A DNA stretch of 64,000 bases from Brassica napus (Eukaryota > Streptophyta > Magnoliopsida > Brassicales > Brassicaceae): positions 53,591,374 through 53,655,373 of the forward strand of contig NC_063450.1 of the NCBI RefSeq assembly GCF_020379485.1, read 5' to 3'. Every line of letters starts with the position of its first letter. Positions within the stretch are counted from its first letter, which is position 1. The notes under the pieces are model-generated. The model was given only the letters and a program-made list of their open reading frames with translations, was not told the origin of the DNA and did no database searches. Made by a program: the position numbers and the translations under genes. This document shows, piece after piece, positions 22,460 to 33,400 of this stretch.

Positions 22460-23652
22460 TTAAAGAGGTTATTGCTTTATCATACTATTTATTCCTCGTT
22501 ACCTTATTTATTAATGAATTTTGTGACGAAAATACTAATTCTCAACTTCAGGTTAAAATATTTTACTAGTTCCAAAAACATTCGATAACCGAAATAAAAT
22601 AATATCAAACCTGACCGTAGTCGCTATGGACTAGAACCATTGATACACCTAGTGTGTCGAAACATCCCAAATCCATGAGGTTTAGTTTACACATTAGCTA
22701 GTGTGTGTGCGTGTGTTTAATTATATTTCACATTGCATTTTATATATGTTTTGTTCTGAGTATATGTATCTTTATGCTATCGACAATGCACTACGTACAA
22801 CGAGTAGATTTTATCTTTTGAATCCAATATCAAAAATTCAAAATGATAATATATAGGAATGGTAGCATTAAGCTTTGCTCCTTTAGGACTCTGTTGAAGT
22901 AGCCAAGGTTGACAAAAATCTAAAATCCCATAAAACCAACTTGTGACTCGAAAAAGTTGAACAACGAGTCAAAGTCGCCTCGTGTTTGTTACGTGTACTC
23001 TGTGAGACCATTTGGCTTAAGTATTATTAATTTCTTTGAACTTAAACATAGATTATTACTAACATTTTAAGATTTTTTTTTCACAACTTTTACATTTATT
23101 TCTAAATTTAGAAAAATATTTGAATTTTATTATTTATTTCTTTTGAATATTTTTAATGTTTATATTTTCTGAAGTGTTATAAAAAACAAATGTTTTTTTG
23201 AATCTAGATTACTGTTACTATCCTTTATATACTATTATTATTTACTGTAGAATTGTAAAATAAGCTTTGTGATTGAAAATTAATAGATATTATTTCTATT
23301 ATGGATGATATAGTTTGTGTATTTCACTTGTTTACAAGTTAAACATAAAAGTTAATAACAGGCTTTTTGGGTAATAATTTCTTTCAAGATTTCATTTGTA
23401 AGAAAATACTTCTGTGTTGTTTAACTGTAAAACTATTTAGTAAGAGACTATAAACATATGTTTATTTGTCCCATGGCATAAAAATCTCTAAGGTATGTCT
23501 CCATGTTAATAACGCTAGATTCATATCATTGTCACAGACTGATCAATGCAGTGGCCATGACGTTATTAATTGACTACAAAGTTACAACCCATGGCAGGAA
23601 AATCATTTTCCCTTTATGTAAAAGTATGATAGTACAAGATTATTGAGTGTAA

Positions 23653-23678
23653 AGGCCCAAATCAAAAGCTAAGGCCCA
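23653..23678 (+). promoter_or_regulatory. Two site II (GGCCCA) elements upstream of L11
   Basis: GGCCCA occurs at about 23653 and again at about 23672, 70-95 bases before the start codon. An AAACCCT telobox-like core follows near 23695. Paired site II (TCP-binding) and telobox motifs are typical of plant genes for ribosomal and mitochondrial proteins and link expression to cell proliferation. The upstream disrupted copy keeps only weaker equivalents. Confidence 0.6.
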
Positions 23679-23745
23679 AACTCTACACCTTGTAAAACCC
23701 TCGATCCCTGGAAACGGAAGAAGGAAGCTCTTCACGATCCAAACA

Positions 23746-24216
23746 ATGGCGGCGGCGGCGAAAGACATCGCGACACGGCGAGCTGTGGCGGCGACGATCA
23801 AGCTGACTGTCCCAGCTGGAGGAGCACGACCAGCAGCTCCTGTGGGCCCTGCGCTAGGTCAGTACAGGCTGAACCTGATGGCGTTCTGCAAGGACTTCAA
23901 CGCGAGGACTCAAAAGTACAAACCGGACACTCCGATGGCCGTGAAGATAACGGCGTACAAGGACAACTCGTTCGAGTTCACCGTCAAGTCTCCGTCCGTG
24001 TCGTGGTACATCAAGAAAGCGGCGGGGGTGGATAAAGGGAGCACGCGTCCGGGGCATTTGACGGTGACGACGCTTTCCGTGAGACACGTGTACGAGATCG
24101 CGAAGGTGAAGCAGACGGATCCGTTTTGTCAGTATATGCCGTTGGAGTCGATCTGCAAATCTATCATTGGTACCGCTAACTCCATGGGGATCAAGATTGT
24201 TCAGGATTTGGAGTGA
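23746..24216 (+). CDS. MRPL11: Mitochondrial-type ribosomal protein uL11, intact
   Basis: A single exon encodes 156 residues from the ATG at 23746 to the TGA at 24214-24216. The protein has the full bacterial-type L11 fold. The N-terminal domain carries IKLTVPAGGARPAAPVGPALGQYRLN and NARTQ, and the C-terminal RNA-binding domain carries PSVSWYIKKAAGVDKGSTRPG and ESICKSIIGTANSMGI. uL11 forms the GTPase-associated centre of the large subunit with 23S-type rRNA. No clear cleavable plastid peptide precedes the core, in keeping with a mitochondrial product. It is the second copy of a tandem pair and the only one with an open frame. The position matches Arabidopsis At4g35490. Confidence 0.93.
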   Translation: MAAAAKDIATRRAVAATIKLTVPAGGARPAAPVGPALGQYRLNLMAFCKDFNARTQKYKPDTPMAVKITAYKDNSFEFTVKSPSVSWYIKKAAGVDKGSTRPGHLTVTTLSVRHVYEIAKVKQTDPFCQYMPLESICKSIIGTANSMGIKIVQDLE

Positions 24217-24690
24217 TTTAAAACGTTCATTTCGAAATGGTCTTTTTGTCTTGTCTAATAAACATGAATGTCAGATTGCTCTGTTTGGTTGCTTTGTTTC
24301 AGTAGACAATTGAGTTACAAACACTTTGATCGTGTGGTGTTTGGATCGTTAAAGAGTAATAAAGTTAGTTCCTTTAGCTTAAACAGAGTACACTCTGTTC
24401 TGATTGTAGTAAGTTCAGCTTGTGAATCGATTATGTTCTCTTCTTGTTTTTTCTTGTCTGTAAATTCAGCTTTCTAGAGAGTTGTGAGTGTTCAAAGCTT
24501 ATTAGTGATTTGAAGGACCAATGTGATCTGAGATCATAGAGAAACATGAATCTCAATGATCAAAATGTGATATTTGGATCCAGTTTACCGGTTTATCCAA
24601 AACTCGGGAGCAAACCGGTCTATTAATGCAGTGGTCTAACCTTCTAAGGAAGACAGAGACTTTGGCCCTTAAATATAAAAACGACATATG

Positions 24691-24721
<31 letters not shown>

Positions 24722-24963
24722 AGAGCAATAACTCTATTGCTTAACAACTCCTCCACCCTGAAAGGGTAAAACAGAGAATTACCCCTCAAAAGTTTAAATC
24801 AGGAAAACACAGAAACAGAGCAAAAAGTGGAGAAGGGTCACACGCAATCTGAGTGCCATTTCTCTCTCTCTCTCTCCCTTGTAAGGAAAAGGAAAGCTCT
24901 TTCGCAAAGATCCAATTTTGACGATCTTAAATCAGACAAAAGTTCAATTTCCGGCAGAGAGAC
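24217..24963. other. L11 3' flank and SRPK promoter region
   Basis: This contains the L11 3' UTR, then a spacer with an uninterrupted run of 30 C (24692-24721) and a CT-rich leader (about 24861-24880) just before the kinase start. An open frame over the C run is only a glycine tract on the reverse strand and is not a gene. Confidence 0.5.
24692..24721 (+). repeat. Homopolymer of 30 cytosines
   Basis: Thirty consecutive C bases lie about 240 bases upstream of the kinase start codon. On the opposite strand it is a G30 tract. Such runs are rare in plant genomes, unstable in replication and prone to length errors in sequencing. Confidence 0.9.
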
Positions 24964-26558
24964 ATGTCGTGTTCATCCTCGTCTGGATCAGAAGGTGAAG
25001 AAGAAGGCTTCGATTCTTACCGCAAAGGTGGATACCACGCCGTCAGGATCGGCGACCCTTTCTCCGGTGGCCGTTACATCGCTCAGAGAAAGCTCGGCTG
25101 GGGTCAATTCTCCACCGTCTGGCTTGCCTACGACACTCTCTCCTCTGTACGCTTCTTCTCTCTCTGCTCTTGATCTCTGCAATGTTTAGTTTTTCATTAA
25201 AAGATCAAACCTTTATCACAAATCGAGATCAAAAGACTCTTCCTTTATCCAATGTTGACGTCTCTTTGTGTGCAGAGCTACGTTGCTTTGAAGATTCAGA
25301 AGAGCGCGCAGCAATTCGCACAAGCCGCACTCCACGAAATCGAGTTCCTTTCAGCTGCTGCCGACGGAGACCTCCAAAACACCAAATGCGTCGTCCGCCT
25401 CATCGACCATTTCAAGCACGCTGGCCCCAACGGGCAGCATCTGTGCATGGTGCTCGAGTTTCTCGGCGACAGCTTGCTCCGTTTGATCAGGTACAACCGT
25501 TACAAAGGCTTGAAGATGGATAAAGTCAGGGAGATTTGCAGATGCGTGCTGACCGGTTTGGATTACTTGCACCGTGAGCTCGGTATGATCCACTCTGATT
25601 TAAAACCGGAGAATATTCTTCTCTGTTCCACCATTGACCCTGCTAAAGATCCGGTTAGATCCGGGTTAACTCCGTTGTTAGAAAAGCCTGAAGGAAACGC
25701 AAACGGTGGTGGCGGTTCTTCGACCATGAATCTGATTGAGAAGAAGTTGAAGAGGAGAGCTAAAAGAGCGGTTGCTAAGATATCAGAGAGGAGAGTTTCA
25801 ATGGTTGGTGGAGAAGCGTCGTCCAATACGGAGAGGAGTCTTGATGGGATTGATATGAGATGCAAAGTGGTTGACTTCGGTAACGCGTGTTGGGCTGATA
25901 AACAGTTTGCTGAAGAGATACAGACGAGACAGTACAGAGCTCCTGAGGTGATACTGAAGTCTGGATACTCTTTCTCTGTTGATATGTGGTCTTTTGGTTG
26001 TACTGCTTTCGAGCTTGTCACTGGGGATATGCTGTTTGCTCCTAAAGAAGGGAATGGTTATGGAGAAGACGAGGATCATCTTGCTCTTATGATGGAGCTT
26101 CTAGGAAAAATGCCTCGAAAGGTATCTTTACTAAAGGCTATAGACGATTTAGTTTTGATAAAAAAATATTTTTTTGGGGCTAAGGACCAATGTTTTAGTG
26201 GGCTTTGTCCAGGACCGGCCATGTGTTTCTTTTACTCGGTTCTTGACGTGGTTTGTTTGTGCAGATTGCTATTGGTGGAGCGAAGTCTAAAGACTACTTT
26301 GACAGACATGGAGATTTGAAGAGGATCCGGAGGTTGAAGTATTGGCCACTAGATCGTTTACTGGTGGATAAGTACAAGCTTCCGGAAGCAGAAGCGAAGG
26401 AGTTTACTGAGTTTCTGAGTCCTATTCTTGAGTTTGCGCCGGAGAAACGACCAACTGCTCAGCAGTGCTTGGAACATCCATGGATGAATGTAGTAAGTAC
26501 ACAGAACAATGCAGATAATGTAGAATCTCAAATGAGAAACTTGCACATCAAAGGGTGA
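24964..26558 (+). CDS. SRPK4: SR-protein-specific kinase (SRPK4-type)
   Basis: The exons are 24964-25146, 25276-26121 and 26265-26558, with introns GTACGC...GCAG and GTATCT...GCAG, giving 440 residues. It has the SRPK split kinase layout. A glycine loop GWGQFSTVWLAYD (about residues 46-58) and the VALK lysine near 67 come first. The catalytic loop reads HSDLKPEN near 166, then a spacer of about 65 residues rich in K and R, then the DFGNACW metal-binding motif near 260 and QYRAPEV. The C-terminal kinase lobe ends HPWMNV. SRPKs phosphorylate serines in RS domains of splicing factors in cytosol and nucleus. Most family members have HTDLKPEN; the serine here is a mild change. The second intron carries a hAT relic. 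The position fits Arabidopsis At4g35500. Confidence 0.93.
26150..26223 (+). mobile_element. hAT-type element relic in the second SRPK intron
   Basis: The stretch TTTTTGGGGCTAAGGACC...GGGCTTTGTCCAGGACCGGCC aligns with the right half of the element at 6961-7131 (TTTGGGGCCTAAGACG...GGCTTTACCCATGACGGCCC). The left terminus is not recognisable, so this is a decayed or partial copy. It makes up about half of the 143-bp intron and leaves both splice sites intact. Confidence 0.6.
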
Positions 26559-27594
26559 AAGAAACTCCACCTTCTTTTTATTCATACATGTTTTCTTTTT
26601 GAACAACTTGGATATTTTTTGCTTAATTGTTCTCTGTTTTGTTTGGAGAGTTATGATTATTGGTTAAACATCCACTTCATTTGTTGCTTATAAAAGAAAT
26701 GCCTTGTAATGAATGAATGAATCAACTAACAAAGATGTTTCATCTTCTTGTTTAATACTAGTTAGTGATCTAGTTAAAGTTTTGCGTCACCATCTAAGTT
26801 CATTATGTGCATGATGTATAACTGACAAAACAAAAAAAAATCCTAACATTTTGTTGCTTGCTTCGTTTTAGTTATTGTTTGGTGAGTCCATCAGTGAATA
26901 CAAAACTGAAAACAGTCAATTGTAAAAAAAAACTATGAAAGATATGTAACACATGTGATTTTAGTTAATAATATAAACGTATAGAAACTAAAGAAAACAC
27001 ACAATTGATCTTCTGTACACTCAAATGGTTACTTGTAAGTTGTAAGATCTATATACCGTTTTATTCAAAACTGAATGACTATTTTACTTATCACTGCGGT
27101 TTCTTTTTTTGTCGGCGCCATTTACCTTTTGAATTTTTTTATGTACTCAAGTAGTTTATATAGGGACACAAATGATAAATCAATGGTCCATACAAAATAT
27201 AAATTCCATTTTAAACATGTCAATGTCAACGTATCTATTGATGGTAATAAAATTACAGGTTGAACAAAATACTACTCGTATCATTCAGTACCTACTTTCT
27301 CTCTCATAAAAGCAAAATACTTTTAGAAGTAAAAAAGCACCCTAACTAGTGAAACTAAAATTTTGTTCGTTTATATAAATTACAAACTGAAATAAAGATG
27401 ACTTATTGGTAAATCTAAAAGCGACGTGGCCAGATGGTTTTAACTTTCAGACCACATGTGACGTGCATGAATGAGCTTTTGTTTTCATTCTCCACAGATT
27501 TGTATGTTTATTTATCTCTCATTGTGTGCCTGGCTGTCTCACACGTTCCATAACAGCACGTGGATCTACACGTGACACTCTGTATCCAGTCTAA

Positions 27595-27818
27595 GGGCAT
27601 AATTAACCATAGCACCCCATTTGGGGTGCTTAATTTTTTTTTTCTTTTAGTTTTTGTCTGATTAAAAAAAAAAATGAACCAATCGCGGGTCGCCACGTAT
27701 CAGTGGGACTCGCGAACAGTGGAACAACCGGCACTTCCAGCGCTTGTTTAAACGCTCTATTTAAATTTTTTTTTTTTAAAGTTAAGCACCGAGGTAAGCA
27801 TTCTGGTTAATGGTGGCC
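27595..27818. mobile_element. Tourist/PIF-Harbinger-like MITE (224 bp)
   Basis: The left end GGGCATAATTAACC and right end GGTTAATGGTGGCC are inverted repeats. The element is flanked by TAA on both sides (27592-27594 and 27819-27821), the 3-bp target duplication of PIF/Harbinger elements. Inner arms GGGGTGCTTAA and TTAAGCACC extend the foldback. It has no coding capacity. Confidence 0.7.
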
Positions 27819-27894
27819 TAAAAATCTGTTTATTTTCCGTGTTTTTTTCTTTGGATCAAACCATTGCCCAGCCGAGTAACTGTTTCTGAAAAAC

Positions 27895-28332
27895 ATGGAA
27901 AATGGGTAAATCAATATAAACATGCTCCCTCTGAGTTTCAAATTAATTATCGCTGTAGAATAAAATTTTAGTATTGTTTTATGATGTCAATATAAGTTTT
28001 ACGTTAATTATCATTTTGACTCATAATTAAAATTTATCATATATTACTTTTAAAATTTTATGGAAAATAGGTAAATCAATATAAACATGCTTTCTCTCAG
28101 TTTCAAATTAATTATCGTTGCAGAATACAATTTCATTGTTACTTTACTATGTCAATACAAGTTTTACATTAATTATCATTTTTACTCATAACTAAAATTT
28201 ATCATATATTATTTTTAAACTTTTAAAAGTAATATATGATAAATTTTTAATGATTGAATAAAAGTAAAATAAACATTTAACTATTTTTAATAGTGTTAAA
28301 AATGATATTTAATTCGAAACGGAAAGAATAAT
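27895..28332. repeat. Foldback (MITE-like) element with a tandemly duplicated 165-bp arm
   Basis: Two copies of about 165 bp (27895-28059 and 28060-28224) share ATGGAAAAT-GGTAAATCAATATAAACATGCT, AGTTTCAAATTAATTATCG and TAAAATTTATCATATATTA with scattered substitutions. An inverted partner follows: AAAGTAATATATGATAAATTTTTA near 28225 and ATTTAATTCGAAACGGAAAG near 28309. The second copy is joined directly to its inverted end, as in a MITE. The first copy looks like a later tandem duplication of the arm. Confidence 0.65.
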
Positions 28333-28548
28333 ATTTAGCAAAAAAAGGTACATCATCGCTTCATTACATTCGTCCTTGTCTATGAATCCAAATACCACCA
28401 AACCTTATTCTACAACACAACGTAATTGCAAATACAATTCATATATGAATAAACAACAAATGTGGATTCTTCTTCTACTGAAAATGGCAAATGCTGACCA
28501 AAACTTGAATAAAAAAAAAAAGTCTTTTCTTCTGGCATACAAAACTCA

Positions 28549-29376
28549 CTATGACCGTATGGCTTTGTTTTGCGGCTGAGCCACCGGGACTGGAGACAAG
28601 GAGGAGACACCGTTTTCTTGATCGGTAGAATCGCAAATGCTCAAAGGAAACTTCTTTAGTTTCACTCTTCCTCTTCTTTGCTCCTCTGCTTTCCCCTTCC
28701 CTGGTGTCCGTATCCAATCCACTTCATTCGGTTTGAACGCCTTTCTGTTTGATTCTAATCCGTCATAGGAGCTGTCTGAATCCACAACCCCAGCGATGCC
28801 ATTCACATAACCGGTCACACTACTCCCACCATCAGCTACGGTCTTGTTCATCTTCTGCTTCTTGTTTATTTGACCATTCTCCTCGCGAATAGCCAAGACT
28901 TTAGGGTACCTTCTCTCGATAGCTCGCTGCAACCTACACGCTAAATCCTTTGAAGACAAGTTGTCTACGGAGACATGTTTCTTCTCCTTGCAATCAGCCA
29001 TTGCTTCTTTAGGGAAAGAATCAACAAGCTCCAATGCCCTCTTGGCCGCAGCAATCGCCTTTGAAGAAATCAAGGCCTTCTCGTTCGCTATCGCTCTAGC
29101 CGCCTTCGCAGCTTTGACGGCTACGGCAGCTGCGGATCTCGCTGCCTCCACGAGCTCTTCAGGTGACTGATTCTGGACGCTGTGGAAACGAGAGGTTGAA
29201 GCAGAGGAGGAGGAGGATCCGATTGAGTTTGAAGTCGAGGAAGAAAAAGCTAAAGCAGCCGAAGGAGACGTAGATGAAGAAGAAGAAGATCCGATGCCGT
29301 TTAGTTTCATGTAACCAGCAAGTAATCGTTTTCGAGGAGGCAGACGCAAATCGGAATCGAGCTGACTCATCTCCAT
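28549..29376 (-). CDS. Nuclear-type protein of unknown function (PHD-finger-like family in Arabidopsis)
   Basis: A single coding exon of 275 residues starts at 29376. I see no catalytic domain. The N-terminus has a short basic stretch LPPRKRLLAGYMKLNG. It is followed by a serine-rich low-complexity region, then an alanine-rich helical segment (about residues 72-118, AARSAAAVAVKAAKAARAIA) likely to form a coiled coil. Next comes a conserved-looking block CRLQRAIERRYPKVL (about 147-161), and the C-terminal part carries several K/R clusters fitting nuclear targeting. Despite the annotation I recall for the Arabidopsis positional match (At4g35510, PHD finger-like), no Cys4-His-Cys3 PHD finger is present. 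A probable intron lies in the 5' UTR (donor near 29816, acceptor near 29386, minus strand). Confidence 0.8.
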   Translation of the reverse strand: MEMSQLDSDLRLPPRKRLLAGYMKLNGIGSSSSSSTSPSAALAFSSSTSNSIGSSSSSASTSRFHSVQNQSPEELVEAARSAAAVAVKAAKAARAIANEKALISSKAIAAAKRALELVDSFPKEAMADCKEKKHVSVDNLSSKDLACRLQRAIERRYPKVLAIREENGQINKKQKMNKTVADGGSSVTGYVNGIAGVVDSDSSYDGLESNRKAFKPNEVDWIRTPGKGKAEEQRRGRVKLKKFPLSICDSTDQENGVSSLSPVPVAQPQNKAIRS

Positions 29377-30404
29377 TTTAAATCAGCTATAAAAACCCAA
29401 TTCCGACAAACAAAGAACACGAGTTAGTTAGTGTCTGTAAATCAGATTTAAATGGATCTGAATTCGAATCATGAATGAGATCAGCTCGAGATCAGAGTAC
29501 ATACAATCTGAATCATCATTAGCTGATTCCTTCAGATTTTTTAAAATCAAAACATTTTATTACCTCAAAGATCAATACTTGATACAATCAATCGTCAAGA
29601 CAGAACATAAATCGAACCTCTTTTTTTTCAAATAATCATCCTTAAATCTCACGAATTCTCATGATTAACAACATAATAAGCAATAACATTTGAAATGAGC
29701 AGCTGAATTACTCGATCATAATGGAATTAAAATTGTGAAGAATTGAAACAACAAGAATCATAACCCAAACGAGATATAAGAAAACAGAGTATCAGATGAA
29801 CAAGCAATTAGATTCTACCTCTGCGTTTTTGTAACAAGGTGAATTATCAGAGCTTTGAAGTTTATCTTATTGTTTCCAGTTTTCTCAGGAAAAAGAAAAC
29901 AGAGGAAGGGAAAATTAGGGTTTGCAGAGGGAAAGAAGGAGATAAATGGCAATGGAGAAGAGAAGAGGAGATTGTTCCAATTTTTCAGTTTTATATGTAA
30001 ACCCTACAAAATCACTCTCTCTCTCTCTCTCTCTCTTTTATTTTTTATTTTCCATATATAATTATCAATAAAAGTTTGCATTTTTGTACAGTTATCTCTC
30101 TTACATTACATGGCATTGACAAGAACCGCGGAAGTATTCACCAGCTGGTCGGAGTCTGACATTCTTCCGTCTAACCATAATAACGGCCGTCATGTTTTTC
30201 TTTCTTTCTTTCTTCACGGAGTTACTCTTCTTCTTTTTTTTTTTTCCTAGAGTCCTAGTTTATTTTATTTTCCCTACATTGGTAGTCTTAATCAAATAAA
30301 AAAATAAAATTTGGAAGAATAATGTGAACATGGCTCATTAATATTACACTATTTTAAAAAGAAACAAAGAATATTCAATTTTTATACGATTTTTAATATC
30401 GCGT
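29377..30404. other. 5' UTR/promoter of the 28549-29376 gene and spacer
   Basis: The minus-strand gene probably begins near 29950, with a leader intron between about 29816 and 29386. A (CT)n microsatellite at about 30015-30037 lies just upstream in its promoter. No protein-coding feature is seen. Confidence 0.45.
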
Positions 30405-33400
30405 TCAAATCTTATATTCCAGCAACAGAATGATAGATATTGAGGCGGTGGTCAAAGGAAAACAAGTTTTTCTTACTTTTGTTTATGGAGATCCGGTGCA
30501 AAAGTTACGAGAACAGGTCTGGGAGAGACTAACTCGGTATGGATTATCACGCTCTGAACCATGGTTTATTATTGGAGATCTAAACGAGATTACTGGAAAT
30601 CATGAAAAGGATGGGGGATCCCTGAGAAGTGCCACCTCATTCATACCCTTTAACAATATGATAAGGAATAGTGGTCTACTAGAATTTCCGGCTCGCGGTA
30701 ATAAATGGTCATGGCAAGCAAAGAGAGGTAAAGGAAAAGGAGCAATGACGATCAGGTGTCGATTAGATAGGGCCTTGGCAAATGAGGAGTGGCATACACT
30801 GTTCCCATGTTCTTACACAGAATATTTGAGGATGGTGGGCTTTGATCATCGCCCTGTGATAGCTTTTTTGGAGGATAAGGTATTCACGAAAAAAAGAGGT
30901 CAATTCAGGTTTGATAAGAGATGGATTGGCCAAGAGGGGCTTATGGAATCAATTGTGGCAGGATGGACAGAAAATCACGAAGGACAGCTCGAGGATGTTG
31001 TTACAAAAATTAGTAATTGTCGTCATGAAATTTCATCATGGCGAAAGGATAATCAACCATACGGAAAGGATAAAATTAAAGATCTTCAACATGCACTTGA
31101 GGAGGTCCAGTCAGATAATAGTAGATCACAAGAGGACATCCTTGAAGTATCCAGAAAGTTACAAGAGACGTATAAAGATGAAGAGGAATATTGGCATCAG
31201 AAAAGCCGAAATATGTGGCATTCATCTGGAGATCTTAATACCAAATTTTACCATGCTCTAACAAAGCAGCGTAGGGTCCGTAATAAAATAGTGGGACTTC
31301 ATGATGAACAAGGAAATTGGATTACAGAGGAAAATGGGATTGAGAAGGTGGCGGTGGATTATTTTGATGGTCTTTTTAGTACTACAAACCCAACGGACTT
31401 TGATAATTTTCTAGATGAGATAGTGCCGTCTATTTCCCCCCAAATGAATCAGATACTATTGAGAACAGCAACAGAGGAAGAGGTTCGTCAGGTTTTATTC
31501 ATGATGCATCCAGAGAAAGCGCCAGGCCCGGATGGAATGACAGCCCTGTTTTTTCAGCACTCCTGGCATATTATTAAGAAGGACTTGGTTGAGATGGTGA
31601 ATAATTTCTTGGTTACAGGCAACTTGGATCCACGTTTAAATATTACTAATATTTGCATGATTCCAAAAGTAGAGAGACATACAAGGATGATGGAACTACG
31701 GCCGATAAGTCTATGCAATGTAGGTTACAAGATTATATCGAAAGTTCTGTGTCAACGACTGAAAATTTGCCTCCCCCGATTAATTTCAGAGACGCAATCG
31801 GCTTTTGTGGCAGGAAGGTGAATATCAGATAATATTCTTATAGCTCAGGAAATGTTTCATGGTCTGAGAACAAATAAGTCATGTCAAAATATATTTATGG
31901 CCATTAAAACGGATATGAGCAAGGCGTATGATAGGATATAGTGGCATTTTATTGAGGCCTTTCTTAACAAAATGGGGTTTGATCCTCGCTGGATCAATAT
32001 AATGGTGGAATGTATCTCTTCGGTTCAATATAGGGTCCTCCTCAACGGCCAGCCGCGAGGCCTTATAATTCCCCAGCGAGGTCTACGTCAAGGGGATCCT
32101 TTGTCTCCGTATTTATTTATTATGTGTACTGAGGCTTTAATTGTGAATATCAAAAAAGCGGAGAGGGTAAAACAATTAACCGGTATGAAGGTAGCAAGAG
32201 CTTGTCCGGCAATATCGCATTTGTTATTTGCAGATGATAGCCTTTTCTTTTGCAAGGCAAACAGAGAAGAATGTCAAACTATTCTCAGGATTTTAAAAGA
32301 GTACGAGGCTGTTTCCGGGCAACAAATAAATTTTCAGAAATCTTCAATTCAATTTGGTCATAAGATTGAAGAGTCCAGTCGACAAGAGTTGAGAGATATT
32401 TTGGGTATTCAGAATTTAGGAGGAATGGGATCTTATCTAGGGTTACCCGAAAGCCTTGGGGGATCTAAAGTCCAAGTGTTCGGATTTGTTCAAGAACTTT
32501 TGAATAAGAAGGTAAATGGATGGACTTTTAGATATTTTACTAAAGGTGGGAAGGAGGTGATTATTAAGTCGGTGGTTACGGCTCTGCCAAATCATGTCAT
32601 GTCTGTTTATCGATTACCAAAAGCTACTGTTAAAAAATTAACGAGCGCAGTAGCTCAATTTTGGTGGAGTCCAGGAGGGAGCACAAAAGGCATGCATTGG
32701 AAATCATGGGATAAGTTATGCCTCCCCAAAGACAATGGTGGATTAGGTTTTAAGGATCTTATGGATTTTAACACGGCGATGCTTGGAAAGCAACTGTGGA
32801 GGCTGATTGAGAAACCAAACACTCTTTTCTCTAGAGTCTTTAAAGGACGGTACTATAGGAATGCTTCACCCCTTGAACCGATCCGATCTTACTCCCCGTC
32901 ATATGGCTGGAGAAGTATGATCTCTGCTAGATCTCTGGTTTGTAAAGGACTAATTAAAAGGGTGGGAACAGGTTCATCTATTTCCGTATGGAATGATCCT
33001 TGGATCCCAGCCACTCGCCCGAGACCAGCAAACAAAAATCTTCACAACAGTTACCCGGATCTCACAGTGGATTCCCTCATTAATTTGGAATCCCGAACTT
33101 GGAATCTTGAGGCAATCAGGGCTTTGGTGGATCCTCATGATGCACAAATTATTGAAAGTATTCCATTAAGTAGACATCAGATGGATGATAGGAATGGATG
33201 GCATTTCACTAATAATGGGAAATATTCGGTCAAATCAGGGTATCAGGTGGAACGGGTATATCCTGATAAGGAAAAACCACCAGAATTTTATGGACCCACA
33301 GTGGATCCGTTAAAAGCTTTCTGCTGGGAAGTGCGGTGCCTACCGAAGTTGAAGCACTTTTTATGGCAACTCGTTTCAGGTTGTATAGCGGTAATGAAGA

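Larger units (their letters stand above)
22480..24216. repeat. Second unit of the tandem duplication
   Basis: This is the downstream copy of the segment at 20470-22459 and it carries the intact L11 gene. It contains an AT-rich stretch of about 0.5 kb (about 23000-23497) that the first unit lacks. This is either an insertion here or a deletion there. I see no clear inverted repeat or target duplication at its ends. Confidence 0.7.
26559..28548. other. Intergenic region with MITEs
   Basis: This holds the 3' UTR of the kinase gene, a Tourist-like MITE (27595-27818) and a foldback element with a duplicated arm (27895-28332). The remainder is AT-rich without a supported gene. The last 170 bases are probably the 3' UTR of the minus-strand gene that ends at 28549. 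Confidence 0.5.

Noticed and set aside
24553..24789. Open frame with a polyglycine tract on the minus strand
   Set aside because: The glycines come only from the C30 homopolymer; the flanks do not look like protein.
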